The notes: a model not told the origin generated them from the letters alone. A stretch of 64,000 bases of DNA from Maledivibacter sp. (GCA_025210375.1 JAOASB010000041.1:1-64000); one strand, 5' to 3'; positions 33,343 through 42,987 are shown, counted from the first letter of the stretch. Made by a program: numbers and translations.

Positions 33343-33868
33343 AGTGTCATGCCAATAATAGGCATAGAATTCAGTATTTATGTTGTATCTACCCCAACAA
33401 TCATTTCCCAGTTTCACGATTTCGGAAACTATTAAAATTGCTAAATTATTTTTTATAATAGTATAGATTGTTTTGGGAGGTAATCATGGGGAAGCAATTA
33501 ACTTTAGTCTTATTCCTCCTATTTTTTTACATACATCACTATCCCATTTCCCTTGATGAAATATACAAAAGTTCTTCTTAGATTCCTTCTATACATTGTT
33601 TCAATAATAACACAAATATCTATATGACTTTTAGGTGTGTCAATGCCTACAGCATAACAATCCAGAAGAATTATTTCTTCTGGATTGCAATAAGAAGCTA
33701 AGTGACATTAGTCTGCCGTCCCCTTACTTTTGTCCCCTTGCTTTGTAAATTGTACTCCTTGTTTCTGCACATTGTACCTCAAATGTATTTGTTGTATAAT
33801 ATAATATGACATAACAATATTTACCCAATAACCTTAATATATGGGTTTTAATTTGAGAGGTGGAATGT

Positions 33869-35008
33869 ATGAAGAATCCTTTGATTATGACTCCCGGACC
33901 TACTTATATCCATGAGGAGGTTAGAAAGGCCCTATCTATGGGAATTACTAATCCTGATTTGGATTTAAATTTCTATGAATTTTATATGGAAACATGTGAG
34001 AAATTCCAAGAGTTATTAAACACCAAAAACGAAGTACTTATATTAAGTGGAGAGGGGATATTAGGCCTAGAAGCCGCTTGTGCATCCCTCATAGAACCAG
34101 GGGATCGAGTGCTATGCATTGATAACGGTATTTTTGGTAAGGGTTTTGGAGATTTTGCACAGATGTATGGGGCGGAAGTGGTTTATTTTGAATCAGACTA
34201 TAAAAGAATGGTGGATGTGGAAAAACTGGAAGCGTTATTAGAAAAAGATCATAACTTCAAGATGGTGACACTGGTTCATTGTGAAACTCCATCGGGGATT
34301 ACTAATCCAATCCACTTGATTTGTCCATTGTTGAAGAAATATGGAATCATATCTGTAGTGGATTCAGTATCTGCTATGGGTGGAGAAAAGCTATTAACCG
34401 ATGATTGGGGAATTGATATTGTACTTGGAGGTTCACAAAAGTGTTTGTCTTCTACTCCAGGATTAACGATTATGAGTATCAGCCAAGGGGCTTGGAATAA
34501 AATATTAAATAGGAAAACGCCAATAACAGGATTTTATTGTAATCTTGCTAATTGGAGAAATTGGTATGAAGAAAAATGGTTTCCATATACACAACCAATA
34601 AGTGATATATATGGTTTAAGGGCTGCAGTGGAAATGATACTAAATGAAAAAACTTCGTTAAACAGACATGAGAAGATTGCCAAAGCCGTTAGGAAGGCTT
34701 TAACCGAAGGTGGATTAGAGTTATATCCCCTAGATGGTTTTTCTAATACGGTAACTACAGTAAATATCCCAGAAGGGATATCCTATCAACAAATCTTTGA
34801 AGGTATGGTTAATGAACATAATATTATGATCGCAGGAGCCTTTGGATTTTTAAAGGATAAGGTTATCAGAATAGGTCATATGGGACAAAATTGCTATGAA
34901 GAAAAATTATATTTAACTTTAAAAGCATTAGATCAAGTATTGAGGCAAGTTGGTATAAAGCTTAAAGGAGAATTGCATAAATTATTTGTATCTAATATTG
35001 AGGATTAA
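33869..35008 (+). CDS. Alanine-glyoxylate/serine-pyruvate aminotransferase family protein
   Basis: A 379-aa PLP enzyme, class V. It likely transfers an amino group between a small amino acid (alanine, serine) and glyoxylate or pyruvate. Motifs: the N-terminal IMTPGPTYIHEEV, LILSGEGILGLEAA, LVHCETPSGITNPI, VVDSVSAMGGEKL with the PLP aspartate, and K191 in GGSQKCLSSTPGL. ATG 33869 follows GAGAGGTGG by 7 bp; an upstream GTG overlaps that site. It is flanked by transposon debris upstream and a terminator downstream, so it is monocistronic. Substrate is not certain. Confidence 0.88.
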   Translation: MKNPLIMTPGPTYIHEEVRKALSMGITNPDLDLNFYEFYMETCEKFQELLNTKNEVLILSGEGILGLEAACASLIEPGDRVLCIDNGIFGKGFGDFAQMYGAEVVYFESDYKRMVDVEKLEALLEKDHNFKMVTLVHCETPSGITNPIHLICPLLKKYGIISVVDSVSAMGGEKLLTDDWGIDIVLGGSQKCLSSTPGLTIMSISQGAWNKILNRKTPITGFYCNLANWRNWYEEKWFPYTQPISDIYGLRAAVEMILNEKTSLNRHEKIAKAVRKALTEGGLELYPLDGFSNTVTTVNIPEGISYQQIFEGMVNEHNIMIAGAFGFLKDKVIRIGHMGQNCYEEKLYLTLKALDQVLRQVGIKLKGELHKLFVSNIED

Positions 35009-35073
35009 TGATATAAGGCAGTGTTAAAACTTGAAATTCAATACTGACCTTCCCACGTTTATCCTATATATTT

Positions 35074-35133
35074 AATATCCTATGAATATTCCTGTAACCC
35101 ATAGTCTTATATGGATCATAGGAATATTTTTTA
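35074..35133 (+). terminator. Terminator after the aminotransferase gene
   Basis: AATATCCTATGA (35074-35085) pairs with TCATAGGAATATT (35116-35128), and TTTTTT overlaps the right arm end. The loop of about 30 bases contains a smaller stem (CCATAG / TTATATGG). Confidence 0.72.
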
Positions 35134-35322
35134 CTTTAGAAGAAAAATGCTATTTATCCTTGTGTATATTATGCAATGAATTTATAAAGTAACAGCTTTT
35201 ATATCTCTATTTGTAGTTTTTGTATAATTTTTTCTGGGTAAACATATATATAAATAAATTTATATATATTATAATGATAGTATGCAAAGGGAAATCTAGT
35301 AAAATTAAGGAGGGAGCATTAC

Positions 35323-36804
35323 ATGAATATAAGTTACAATAATCTGGATAAGAATATTTCTTTTGAAGGGGTTATATTACCCTATTTTGAAGATCATTCA
35401 GTGAATTATGATGTGTTAGGGATTTTAGATGGTAACAAACTACCCATGGAATACTTAAAGAATAAAGAGTTATTTTCAGGTAAGAAGGATGAGACATATC
35501 ATTTGTGCTTTTCTAAGGATAATACGGCCTTAGAGGTTGTGCTAATGGGGCTTGGTAAGAAGGAAGAGCTAACGGGACATATTCTTAGAAAGGCAGTGGC
35601 TAAAGGCTATAAGGCTTTAAAGAAAAAAAAGGTAGTAAATATAGGTGTGTATTTAGAAGCCGTAAAAGAGGGACTAAAATGCAATTATGCCATGGCTAGG
35701 AATACTGCTGAAGCTATTGTTATGGCAGATTATAAATTTGATGCTTACAAAACAGATAGGAAGGAAGAGTTATTAGAAGAGGTTGTACTGCTTTTAAATG
35801 ACATCGATGAAGAGTTTAAAAATGGTTTTAATGAAGGAATCAGTTTAGGTAATAACAATGTTTTTGCAAGGAAACTTGTCAATGACCCTGCCAATATACT
35901 TACACCGGAGGAACTAGCTAATAGAGTAGTTAAGCTTGGAAAAGAAAAGGGTTTTGATACAGAAATCTATGAGCTAGACAAAATCAAGGAATTAAAGATG
36001 GAATCATATTTAGCCGTTACTAGGGCATCAGCAAAACCGCCGAAATTTATAATCATGAGATATAATGGAAATCCTGGAGGAGAGACCCTAGGCTTTGTTG
36101 GTAAGGGACTTACCTATGATGCAGGTGGACTTTCTATAAAACCAACAAGCGGTATGGTAAATATGAAAAGTGACATGGGAGGTGCCGCTGCGGTCATAGG
36201 TGCAATTGGAGCCATTGCAGAAAACAAATTGAAGGTTAATGTAACAGCTGTGGTAGCAGCTTGTGAAAATATGATATCCGGCGATAGCTATAAACCAGGT
36301 GATATTATAGGTTCCATGGGAGGTAAGACCATTTTTATAGGCAATACAGATGCAGAGGGTAGACTTACATTAATAGATGCTATGCATTATATTGTTAACC
36401 ATGAGAAAGTAAATAAAGTAATTGATATTGCAACTCTTACGGGGGCAGCAATACATTGTTTGGGAACTGAAGGTACCGTTAGTATTGGAAATGATGACGA
36501 TTTCTTTGGGCTGGTAGAGGAAAGCTTTAATAAGGCTGGAGAAAATATATGGAGAATGCCAATCTTTGAAGAATACAAGGAGCTTATTAAACACTCTGAG
36601 GCAGATTTAACTAATACCGCGGGTAGTCCAGGGACTATTACAGCAGGTATGTTCATTGGTGAGTTTGCAGGGGACCTGCCTTGGGTTCATCTAGATATCG
36701 CTGGAACTGCTATGGCTAAAAAGGAGAAGGCGTATATTTCAAAGGGTGGAACCGGTGTAGCAGTTAGGCCTCTATACTATTTAGCTAAAAAAATTGCTGA
36801 GTAA
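35323..36804 (+). CDS. pepA: Leucyl aminopeptidase (M17 family)
   Basis: A 493-aa cytosolic metallo-aminopeptidase that removes N-terminal residues from peptides. The N-terminal macro-like domain covers about residues 1-165. The catalytic domain shows GKGLTYDAGGLSIKP (about residues 262-276, metal-binding Lys and Asp), MKSDMGGAAAVIGAI and the family signature NTDAEGRLTLIDA (about 341-353). AGGAGGG precedes the ATG. It is monocistronic with its own terminator. Confidence 0.95.
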   Translation: MNISYNNLDKNISFEGVILPYFEDHSVNYDVLGILDGNKLPMEYLKNKELFSGKKDETYHLCFSKDNTALEVVLMGLGKKEELTGHILRKAVAKGYKALKKKKVVNIGVYLEAVKEGLKCNYAMARNTAEAIVMADYKFDAYKTDRKEELLEEVVLLLNDIDEEFKNGFNEGISLGNNNVFARKLVNDPANILTPEELANRVVKLGKEKGFDTEIYELDKIKELKMESYLAVTRASAKPPKFIIMRYNGNPGGETLGFVGKGLTYDAGGLSIKPTSGMVNMKSDMGGAAAVIGAIGAIAENKLKVNVTAVVAACENMISGDSYKPGDIIGSMGGKTIFIGNTDAEGRLTLIDAMHYIVNHEKVNKVIDIATLTGAAIHCLGTEGTVSIGNDDDFFGLVEESFNKAGENIWRMPIFEEYKELIKHSEADLTNTAGSPGTITAGMFIGEFAGDLPWVHLDIAGTAMAKKEKAYISKGGTGVAVRPLYYLAKKIAE

Positions 36805-36842
36805 AATCCATAAATTATAATTAAATGATTATTCTAAAAAAG

Positions 36843-36872
36843 TCCCCATGGAAATTCACATGGGGATTTTTC
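36843..36872 (+). terminator. Terminator after pepA
   Basis: TCCCCATG and CATGGGGA arms with an 8-base loop are followed by TTTTTCATTT. Confidence 0.88.
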
Positions 36873-36879
36873 ATTTAAT

Positions 36880-37000
36880 TGGGCAAATTGTATAATTACA
36901 ATCCTCAAAAACTTACTACTACATATAGTCTTAAATGCCCTGGAGGCATACCACATTTATTATGCAACTTAGCCAAGTTAGAATTATGCAATTTCCTCAA
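36880..37000 (-). repeat. Repeat family A, inverted short copy
   Basis: Begins TGGGCAAATTGTATAATTAC and ends GAATTATGCAATTTCCTCAA. Interior CTACTACATATAG and GGCATACCACATTTAT correspond to the reverse complement of other copies, with about 40 bp missing. Confidence 0.75.
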
Positions 37001-37059
37001 TTAATTAAATGAAAAATAAATTTTAATTCTTTGAGGTTTATATTATAATGTTTGTATTG

Positions 37060-37215
37060 GGCATATGAAAAAATAAACAAGTTGGTTTACGAAGTGATTT
37101 TGATTATTTTCTGGGCATTACGTCATGGGCATACTCACTGTATATAAGGGATAAAGTAACGACGGAAGGAATCAAAAAGACGAGTAAGGTGATTAATTTA
37201 TTTTTTGAATCTATC
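37060..37215 (+). repeat. Repeat family C copy
   Basis: Begins GGCATATGAAAAAATAAACA and ends TTAATTTATTTTTTGAATC. Internal blocks TTACGAAGTGATTTTGATT and AGACGAGTAAGG match the 42832 copy. No open frame. The gap of 530 bp between pepA and the phosphatase gene contains only the terminator, this element and the family A copy. Confidence 0.75.
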
Positions 37216-37337
37216 TTATGTTATAAAACTATAAAATTTTATTATATTTACAGGAATTGAAATATTTATATAGAATAAATAGGATAAGAGAACAATTGTT
37301 TTCTGTTCTTAATATGTGTAAAGATGGAGAGAGTGGT

Positions 37338-38453
37338 ATGGAAAAAATATTAACCAAAAAACTCGAAAGACAAAAACGATTTACTGAAGATATATTGGCG
37401 GGGATGATAGACCTTGTAAGGGTGGTAGATAAAAATAATAGGATCATATTTATAAATGATCCCATGAAGAATTTGTTGGGAGATGTAAGGGGCGAAATGT
37501 GCTATAGAGCCTTGGGAAAGTGTCGTAAATGTGAAACCTGTATAACCGAAACCACTATAAATCATGGTAATATAATTAATAAAGAAGAGATTGTAGGAAA
37601 TAAGATTTTTTCTGTTGTCAGCTCTCCTATACGTGATGAAAATGGAGAAATATATTGTGCTGTTGAGGTTTTTAGAGATGTCACCGAAAAAAAAGCAATG
37701 GAAAAAACCATACTTGAAAAAAATCTCAAAATGAAAAGCGATCTTGATTTCGCAAAGAAAATTCAACAGAGAATAATACCAGAGGATGGAATATATAATG
37801 ATATGATAAAGATATATTCAGAATATATTCCAAGTGAAATTTTGGGAGGAGACGTTTTCGATATTATAGATATAGATGAAGACAATATAGGTATATATAT
37901 AGCTGATGTGGCGGGACATGGAGTAACAGCTTCAATGATAACAATGTTCATTAGGCAGACCTTAAAAAACCTAAAAAAGGACGCCCTTGATCCAGTTCAT
38001 ACTCTTAATTATTTGAATTGCAGATATAAAGAATTGAATCTAGATGATAATTATTATCTAACTATATTATATGGCGTATTTAATAAGACCACTTCCACCA
38101 TAAGGCTCGTAAATGGTGGCCATAATTGTATGCCCATAATTATTAGACAGTATGAAGCCCAAGAAATATTTTTACCGGGACTTCCCATATGTACCCTTTT
38201 TGATAAAGTAGAATGTAACGAGTGTAAAATTGAACTCAGCAGTGGAGATAGGGTGCTTTTTTATACCGATGGAATAAGTGAAGCAAGGAATCCTGAAAAA
38301 GAAATCTATTCCGAGCGTATTTTAGATATTTGTTTGGAAAATTTAACAGTCTCTAGTGATAAATTAATAGATACTATTATAGACGATGTGAAGGACTTTT
38401 CAAATAACAATTTAGATGATGATGTAGCTATAATGATGATGGAAATGTCGTAA
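37338..38453 (+). CDS. PAS-domain SpoIIE-type (PPM) serine phosphatase
   Basis: A 371-aa protein. The N-terminal PAS domain (about residues 15-130) contains four cysteines in C-x6-C-x2-C-x2-C (Cys55, 62, 65, 68). A short coiled-coil linker leads to the RsbU/SpoIIE-type PP2C domain with KIQQRIIPEDG, EILGGDVFDI and ADVAGHGVTASM, then NGGHNCMP and LFYTDGISEARN. These are metal-binding and catalytic blocks. It probably dephosphorylates an anti-sigma antagonist or a similar phosphoserine protein. No partner gene is adjacent. ATG 37338 has GGAGAG upstream; a TTG 81 bp earlier has no usable site. Confidence 0.87.
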   Translation: MEKILTKKLERQKRFTEDILAGMIDLVRVVDKNNRIIFINDPMKNLLGDVRGEMCYRALGKCRKCETCITETTINHGNIINKEEIVGNKIFSVVSSPIRDENGEIYCAVEVFRDVTEKKAMEKTILEKNLKMKSDLDFAKKIQQRIIPEDGIYNDMIKIYSEYIPSEILGGDVFDIIDIDEDNIGIYIADVAGHGVTASMITMFIRQTLKNLKKDALDPVHTLNYLNCRYKELNLDDNYYLTILYGVFNKTTSTIRLVNGGHNCMPIIIRQYEAQEIFLPGLPICTLFDKVECNECKIELSSGDRVLFYTDGISEARNPEKEIYSERILDICLENLTVSSDKLIDTIIDDVKDFSNNNLDDDVAIMMMEMS

Positions 38454-38580
38454 TTACAAAAGCTGTTTATGGTGTTTTTGTAATATATGTATATCCTCAT
38501 TTTTCATTCCCATACTTTTTCTATAAAGTTTACTATCATTCCCAATATTTTCATTATTTGACTCGGAAATATTTATATAA

Positions 38581-38633
38581 GGCATATGGAAAAATAAACT
38601 AGTCATCTTACTTGTTTATTTTTTTCATTTGCA
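38581..38633 (+). repeat. Internally deleted family C element
   Basis: GGCATATGGAAAAATAAAC at the left and GTTTATTTTTTTCATTTGC at the right, only 53 bp in total, so nearly only the two inverted ends remain. It is preceded by TATAA and followed by ATAAA. Confidence 0.68.
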
Positions 38634-38742
38634 TAAAACCCCATATTAAGTTAATCTGGGCTAAAACTTAGAACTATAAATACGTATTTGATATATGTTA
38701 TAATAAAAGCTAGGACACACTGAGTTTTGAGGAGTGAAGATC

Positions 38743-39870
38743 TTGGCTAAAAGAAGAAAAAGACTAAACAAGACTAGATTTCTAATATTTTTACTAGTAG
38801 TTGCTTCTATGATATTTGGAGTAATAAAGTTTACTCAGTTTTTAATCACTACCTTAGGTAATAAAGGTGTTAACTTTAAAAGAGTAAATACAATTGAATA
38901 TATAAAAAGAAAAGATGAAAACAGAAAAGTCTATATAGAAAGCTTTAATCAATATATTTTTAAATTTGAACAAAAAAAGCTCCATGCATATGACAAAAAG
39001 GGGAATATGCTATGGGAAAAGACTTTAGATATTGACAAGGTTATTGTAAAGGGAAATAAGGATAATATAGTGGTTGTCGACTGTTTTGGTGGGAAAATGT
39101 ATTATATAGATTATGAAGGCGAAATTAAAACAGAACACAACTTTGGAAAAGAAATAATGGATATGAAAATTAATGATAGCGGTTATGCTCTTGTCATGCT
39201 TCAAGAGGAAGTAAGTGTATTTAATTCCCATGGAGAATCAATCTCAAATTTTACTATTCCTAATGGAGAGGTTATAGATGGAGATTTATCTCCTGACAAT
39301 ATTACTATAGCACTTACAATATTAGTCGCTGAAGAAAAAAAGTTTTATAGTAATATTTTATTTTATTCACTGGAAGGAAAGGTTTTAGCCGGTAAAAAGT
39401 TTGACAATAATGTCATCAATAAAATATTTTTAATTAGTGATAAAAGCTTGCTGGTTTTAAGTGAAAATAGTGTATTGATGCTAACCAGCGAAAATAATAT
39501 TCTTTGGGAAAAGAAATTTGAAGAGACTTTAAATAGAGGGAAGCTAGAGGATAATGAATTACTTGTATTAAATCTTGTTATGAAAAAAAATACCATAATA
39601 GATACAAAGAATAAAAACATTATAGGTGGGCTAGATTTAAATGGTAATATTTTGTATAAAATCCCTGTTGCAGGAGAAGTTCTAGGATTAGATACTATTA
39701 ATGATCGAATTGGAGTTTTTACAAATAGAACTATATATATAATTGATAAAAAAGGGAATACGATTTTAGAGAAAAAGATTAATAAGGACATAAAAAATAT
39801 ATATTGGATTTCTAAAGAAAATCTCTTGGTAATCTATAAAGACAAACTAGAGGTAATGGAGATTGATTAG
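38743..39870 (+). CDS. DUF5711 family protein, membrane-anchored
   Basis: A 375-aa protein with a basic N-terminus, one membrane segment (FLIFLLVVASMIFGVIKF) and a large extracytoplasmic part. That part has repeated beta-strand motifs such as LHAYDKKGNMLWEKTL and IYIIDKKGNTILEKKI, a beta-propeller-like pattern of PQQ-type repeats. It matches the DUF5711 family common in Clostridia, function unknown. Start TTG 38743 lies 8 bp after GAGGAG; a GTG at 38734 overlaps the site. It precedes cvpA, as in several clostridial genomes, suggesting an envelope role. Confidence 0.75.
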   Translation: MAKRRKRLNKTRFLIFLLVVASMIFGVIKFTQFLITTLGNKGVNFKRVNTIEYIKRKDENRKVYIESFNQYIFKFEQKKLHAYDKKGNMLWEKTLDIDKVIVKGNKDNIVVVDCFGGKMYYIDYEGEIKTEHNFGKEIMDMKINDSGYALVMLQEEVSVFNSHGESISNFTIPNGEVIDGDLSPDNITIALTILVAEEKKFYSNILFYSLEGKVLAGKKFDNNVINKIFLISDKSLLVLSENSVLMLTSENNILWEKKFEETLNRGKLEDNELLVLNLVMKKNTIIDTKNKNIIGGLDLNGNILYKIPVAGEVLGLDTINDRIGVFTNRTIYIIDKKGNTILEKKINKDIKNIYWISKENLLVIYKDKLEVMEID

Positions 39871-39935
39871 TTAAGATACTTATTTTTTCATGGGCCTTAT
39901 AAAAGCGAATATCCATAGATTAGGGGGACAAACCA

Positions 39936-40661
39936 ATGAATTGGATGGATATAAGTGTAATTATAATCATTGTCATTAGTGGACTAAGGGGATTAAGTAT
40001 TGGTCTTGTATTATCTTTTTTTAATATAGCTAGTTATATAGTAGCGGGTATTATTGCAAAGCTGTATTACTCCTTTGTGTCTGTACTTATAATAGAAAAT
40101 ACTAATTGGTTTTATAGGATACAGCAATTCATAATCAAAAATATGAAATTTTTAGCAAAGGACAGTCTGCAAAATCAAGGTGCCACCAAGGAGAATATCT
40201 TTGAAATGATGAACCTGCCAAAGATATTTGAAAAATTATTTATGAAAAGTGATGCCTTTGCACAGTACAGTGAAGGATCGTTATATAATATCAATATCTA
40301 TATATCAGAGCTTATAGCTAAGGTGATCATAGATTTATTGAGTATAATAATAATTTTTATAATAGCTAGAATTGCATTAAATATATTAAGCACTGTGTTA
40401 AATGGAATAGCGTCACTACCAATTATCAAGCAGTTTAATAGATTGGGGGGACTTATATTTGGATTTATAAAAGGAGTGTTGATTGTTTTTATTCTTGCAG
40501 CCATAATGATTCCCATTGTCTCAATTTCTCCAAGTTGTTTTTTGGCCAATGCTTTGGAAAACTCAATCATAGCTAAATCCTATTATGATCACAATGTCCT
40601 TTTATACATGGTTAAAAGTATTGTAACCTATGGTGGAAGTCAAATGGTGAATAGCTTTTAG
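39936..40661 (+). CDS. CvpA family membrane protein
   Basis: A 241-aa protein with four predicted membrane helices. The N-terminus MNWMDISVIIIIVISGLRGLSIGLVLSFF (quoted in part) with the RG-x3-G motif is typical of CvpA, and the last helices include LGGLIFGFIKGVLIVFILAAIMIPI. A charged external part lies between helices 2 and 3. CvpA was first linked to colicin V production; in other bacteria it is tied to envelope stability. It follows the DUF5711 gene by 65 bp. Confidence 0.88.
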   Translation: MNWMDISVIIIIVISGLRGLSIGLVLSFFNIASYIVAGIIAKLYYSFVSVLIIENTNWFYRIQQFIIKNMKFLAKDSLQNQGATKENIFEMMNLPKIFEKLFMKSDAFAQYSEGSLYNINIYISELIAKVIIDLLSIIIIFIIARIALNILSTVLNGIASLPIIKQFNRLGGLIFGFIKGVLIVFILAAIMIPIVSISPSCFLANALENSIIAKSYYDHNVLLYMVKSIVTYGGSQMVNSF

Positions 40662-40803
40662 GTTTTAGTTTGTATAAAAAAATTTTATGCAAAGGTGTTA
40701 GATATAAATAAATATTATAATAATAATTTTAAAAAACGATTATGTGATACTGGATTTAAGTATTATAATAATCATATGAACACAAAATAAGGAGGATAAT
40801 ACT

Positions 40804-41394
40804 ATGAAATTTGAAGTAGATGCAAGGGGGATGCAGTGCCCTAAACCAGTTATAGAAACAAAAAAAGCAATGGAAAAAGTAAATGAAGGTACTATAATTA
40901 CTATAGTTGATAATGAAATAGCAAAGGAAAATGTATCTAAGTTAGCTAAAAGCCTAAGCTATGATGTAAATGTACAGGAAGTAGATGGAGAATATCATGT
41001 AAATATTTATAAAGGGATTTTGGAAAATGACTTTATTCCAAAGGATATGAGTTCAACTAGAGATTTGGCAATATTAATAGGTAAAGATACTATGGGCGAG
41101 GGATCAGAGGAGCTTGGGAATGTCCTTATGAAGGGGTATTTTTATACACTAACTGAAGCTAAACCATATCCTAAGTCAATACTATTTATAAATAGTGCAG
41201 TTAAGCTTACTACAGAGGGATCAGAAGTGATAGATCATATAAGAAAGCTTGAAGGAGAAGGTGTAGAAATTCTTTCATGTGGTACATGTTTGGATTATTT
41301 TAACCTAAAGGATAAACTAGTAGTAGGTGGAGTTTCTAATATGTACACCATAGTAGAAAAGATGAATGATGCAAAAAATACTATTAGAATTTAG
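40804..41394 (+). CDS. yedF: Selenium metabolism protein YedF (sulfurtransferase-like)
   Basis: A 196-aa two-domain protein. The N-terminal TusA/SirA-like domain has the MQCPKPVIETKKAM motif with Cys13. The C-terminal DsrE-like domain (about residues 90-196) shows LAILIGKDTMGEGSEELGNVLMKGYFYTL and ILSCGTCLDYFNLKD with paired cysteines. This is the architecture of the selenium_YedF family, found with selenium-dependent Mo hydroxylases. It probably carries sulfur or selenium. AGGAGG precedes the ATG. The next gene (DUF3343) begins 14 bp later in the same operon. Confidence 0.92.
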   Translation: MKFEVDARGMQCPKPVIETKKAMEKVNEGTIITIVDNEIAKENVSKLAKSLSYDVNVQEVDGEYHVNIYKGILENDFIPKDMSSTRDLAILIGKDTMGEGSEELGNVLMKGYFYTLTEAKPYPKSILFINSAVKLTTEGSEVIDHIRKLEGEGVEILSCGTCLDYFNLKDKLVVGGVSNMYTIVEKMNDAKNTIRI

Positions 41395-41408
41395 AAGGAG
41401 TAATTAGA

Positions 41409-41681
41409 TTGGAAAAAGAATTTTATGTCATAGCTTTTGAATCTACCCATTATGCGATTATGGTTGAAAAGAAATTAAAGGATAACTATAATATTCAAAC
41501 TATACCCACGCCCCGTGAAATCACTGCAAGCTGTGGATTATCAATAAAGTTTCAAGGGGAAAGCTTAGATGGAATTATAGAAGAACTAATTAGCCAAGAG
41601 ATTAATAGGGATATGTTGAATATATACAGAATAGAAAGAACTGCTAACCATAAAAAAGCTGAAAAAATAAATTGGGGGTAA
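41409..41681 (+). CDS. DUF3343 family protein
   Basis: A 90-aa protein of the DUF3343 family, which resembles putative Se/S carrier proteins. The pattern is MVEKKLKDNYNIQTIPTPREITASCGLSIKF (quoted in part), with the family Cys in the SCGL motif. It starts with TTG 8 bp after AAGGAG. It follows yedF by 14 bp and precedes an mscS-type gene by 6 bp, so all three are probably one transcript. A role in selenium or sulfur transfer is inferred from co-occurrence with yedF. Confidence 0.85.
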   Translation: MEKEFYVIAFESTHYAIMVEKKLKDNYNIQTIPTPREITASCGLSIKFQGESLDGIIEELISQEINRDMLNIYRIERTANHKKAEKINWG

Positions 41682-41687
41682 TAGATT

Positions 41688-42578
41688 TTGGATACAAAAG
41701 TAAAACAAGTGTTTTCGACCCTAACTACAAAATTTAGTGAAAGTTTAAAAGCCTTTACGGATCCAGAGAAGCTATCGAATATATTAAGTGACATAATCAT
41801 AATAATAGTCATATTGGTAGGTACTAAGATAGCTATTAAAATTATTAAAGCATTGATTGATAAATTTTTTGCTGAAAAGGACAAATTTAAGCTAAGGCTT
41901 GAGGAAAATAGGGTCAACACCTTAAAAAGTATATTAAAAAGCTTAGTGACATATATTATTTACTTTGTTTCATATGCTTCTATATTTGAGATTATGGGCA
42001 TCCCTATTAAGGCACTGATAACTGCGGCTGGAATAGGAGGACTTGCTATAGGCTTTGGTGCCCAAAACCTTGTTAAGGATATTATTACAGGCTTCTTTAT
42101 ATTATTTGAAGACCAATTTGGAGTAGGGGATTATATTGAAGTAGATGGGAAAACCGGTGTTGTAGAAGAGATGGCACTGAGGATAACAAAAATAAGAGAT
42201 TTTAGTGGAGATCTTCATATAATTCCTAACGGTGCTATTAATAAGGTCACTAACAGATGCAGGGGTAATATGAGGGCAAAGGTAGATATGAGTATAGCCT
42301 ATGAAGAAAATATCGAAAGGGCTATAGAGGTTTTAAATAAAGCTAGTAAGCAGATAAAGTCAGAGAGTGATGATATCATCGAGGGGCCTATAGTTCTAGG
42401 AGTTACAGAATTTGGAGAGTCCGATGTTGTTATAACAATAATATCTAAAGTGAAACCAATGTCCCAATGGGCAGTTGAAAGGCTTATGAGAAAGAGATTT
42501 AAGGAAGCCTTTGATATGGAAGCTATAGAGATACCTTATCCAAAGAGAGTGATTTATAATCAGGCTATGGATACTTAG
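41688..42578 (+). CDS. MscS family mechanosensitive ion channel
   Basis: A 296-aa membrane channel that opens under membrane tension to release solutes. Three N-terminal hydrophobic regions include IIIIVILVGTKIAIKII and the pore helix block LITAAGIGGLAIGFGAQNLVKDIITGFFILFEDQF (about residues 103-138, quoted in part). The beta domain has GDYIEVDGKTGVVEEMALRITKIRDFSGDLHIIPNGAI. Start TTG with GGGGGT upstream. It overlaps no neighbour but is spaced like an operon member after DUF3343. Confidence 0.92.
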   Translation: MDTKVKQVFSTLTTKFSESLKAFTDPEKLSNILSDIIIIIVILVGTKIAIKIIKALIDKFFAEKDKFKLRLEENRVNTLKSILKSLVTYIIYFVSYASIFEIMGIPIKALITAAGIGGLAIGFGAQNLVKDIITGFFILFEDQFGVGDYIEVDGKTGVVEEMALRITKIRDFSGDLHIIPNGAINKVTNRCRGNMRAKVDMSIAYEENIERAIEVLNKASKQIKSESDDIIEGPIVLGVTEFGESDVVITIISKVKPMSQWAVERLMRKRFKEAFDMEAIEIPYPKRVIYNQAMDT

Positions 42579-42639
42579 AACTTATAATTATAAATGTATC
42601 CATCTGATGGTGCATTTGACCTTAGGAGGTTTATATTCT

Positions 42640-42831
42640 ATGCCAATGGATTTAAAAGTAGGGGATATAGTTGAGACCAGAAAACAACATCCCTGTGGCA
42701 ATAATAGATTTGAAATAATGAGAACGGGAATGGATTTTAGAGTTAGGTGTTTAAAGTGTAATAAACAGATTTGGATAGCTAGGGCCAAGCTTGAAAAAAG
42801 AATAAAAAAAGTGGAAAAAGAGAATGAATAA
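42640..42831 (+). CDS. DUF951 family protein
   Basis: A 63-aa basic protein. The family pattern is DLKVGDIVETRKQHPCGNNRFEIMRTGMDFRVRCLKCNKQIW (quoted in part) with one early Cys and a C-x2-C pair, so it probably binds zinc. AGGAGG is 10 bp before ATG 42640. DUF951 is often found between mscS-type and serS genes in Firmicutes; its function is unknown, although nucleic-acid binding is plausible. Its TAA stop is adjacent to a family C repeat. Confidence 0.85.
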   Translation: MPMDLKVGDIVETRKQHPCGNNRFEIMRTGMDFRVRCLKCNKQIWIARAKLEKRIKKVEKENE

Positions 42832-42987
42832 GGTATGTAAAAAAATAAACAAGTCAGATTACGAAGTGATTTTGATTGTTTTCTAAATACTCAATTGCGA
42901 GGATATTCATTGTAGGTAAGGAATTGAGTAACGAAGAAAAAAATCAAAAGCACGAGTAAGACGACTAGTTTATTTTTTGAATCTGCC
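42832..42987 (+). repeat. Repeat family C copy abutting a stop codon
   Basis: GGTATGTAAAAAAATAAAC at the left end and GTTTATTTTTTGAATCTGCC at the right. It starts at the base after the DUF951 TAA stop codon and is followed by TAAAG, so TAA flanks both sides as at 7005. Confidence 0.78.

Noticed and set aside
33486..33581. A 31-codon frame with GGAGG upstream and a hydrophobic start.
   Set aside because: It ends in low-quality sequence, overlaps relic DNA on the other strand, and has no support beyond the ribosome site.
33590..33660. Minus-strand reading CYAVGIDTPKSHIDICVII, resembling the start of an IS110-type transposase.
   Set aside because: Too short and with no continuation; possible relic but not supportable as a feature.
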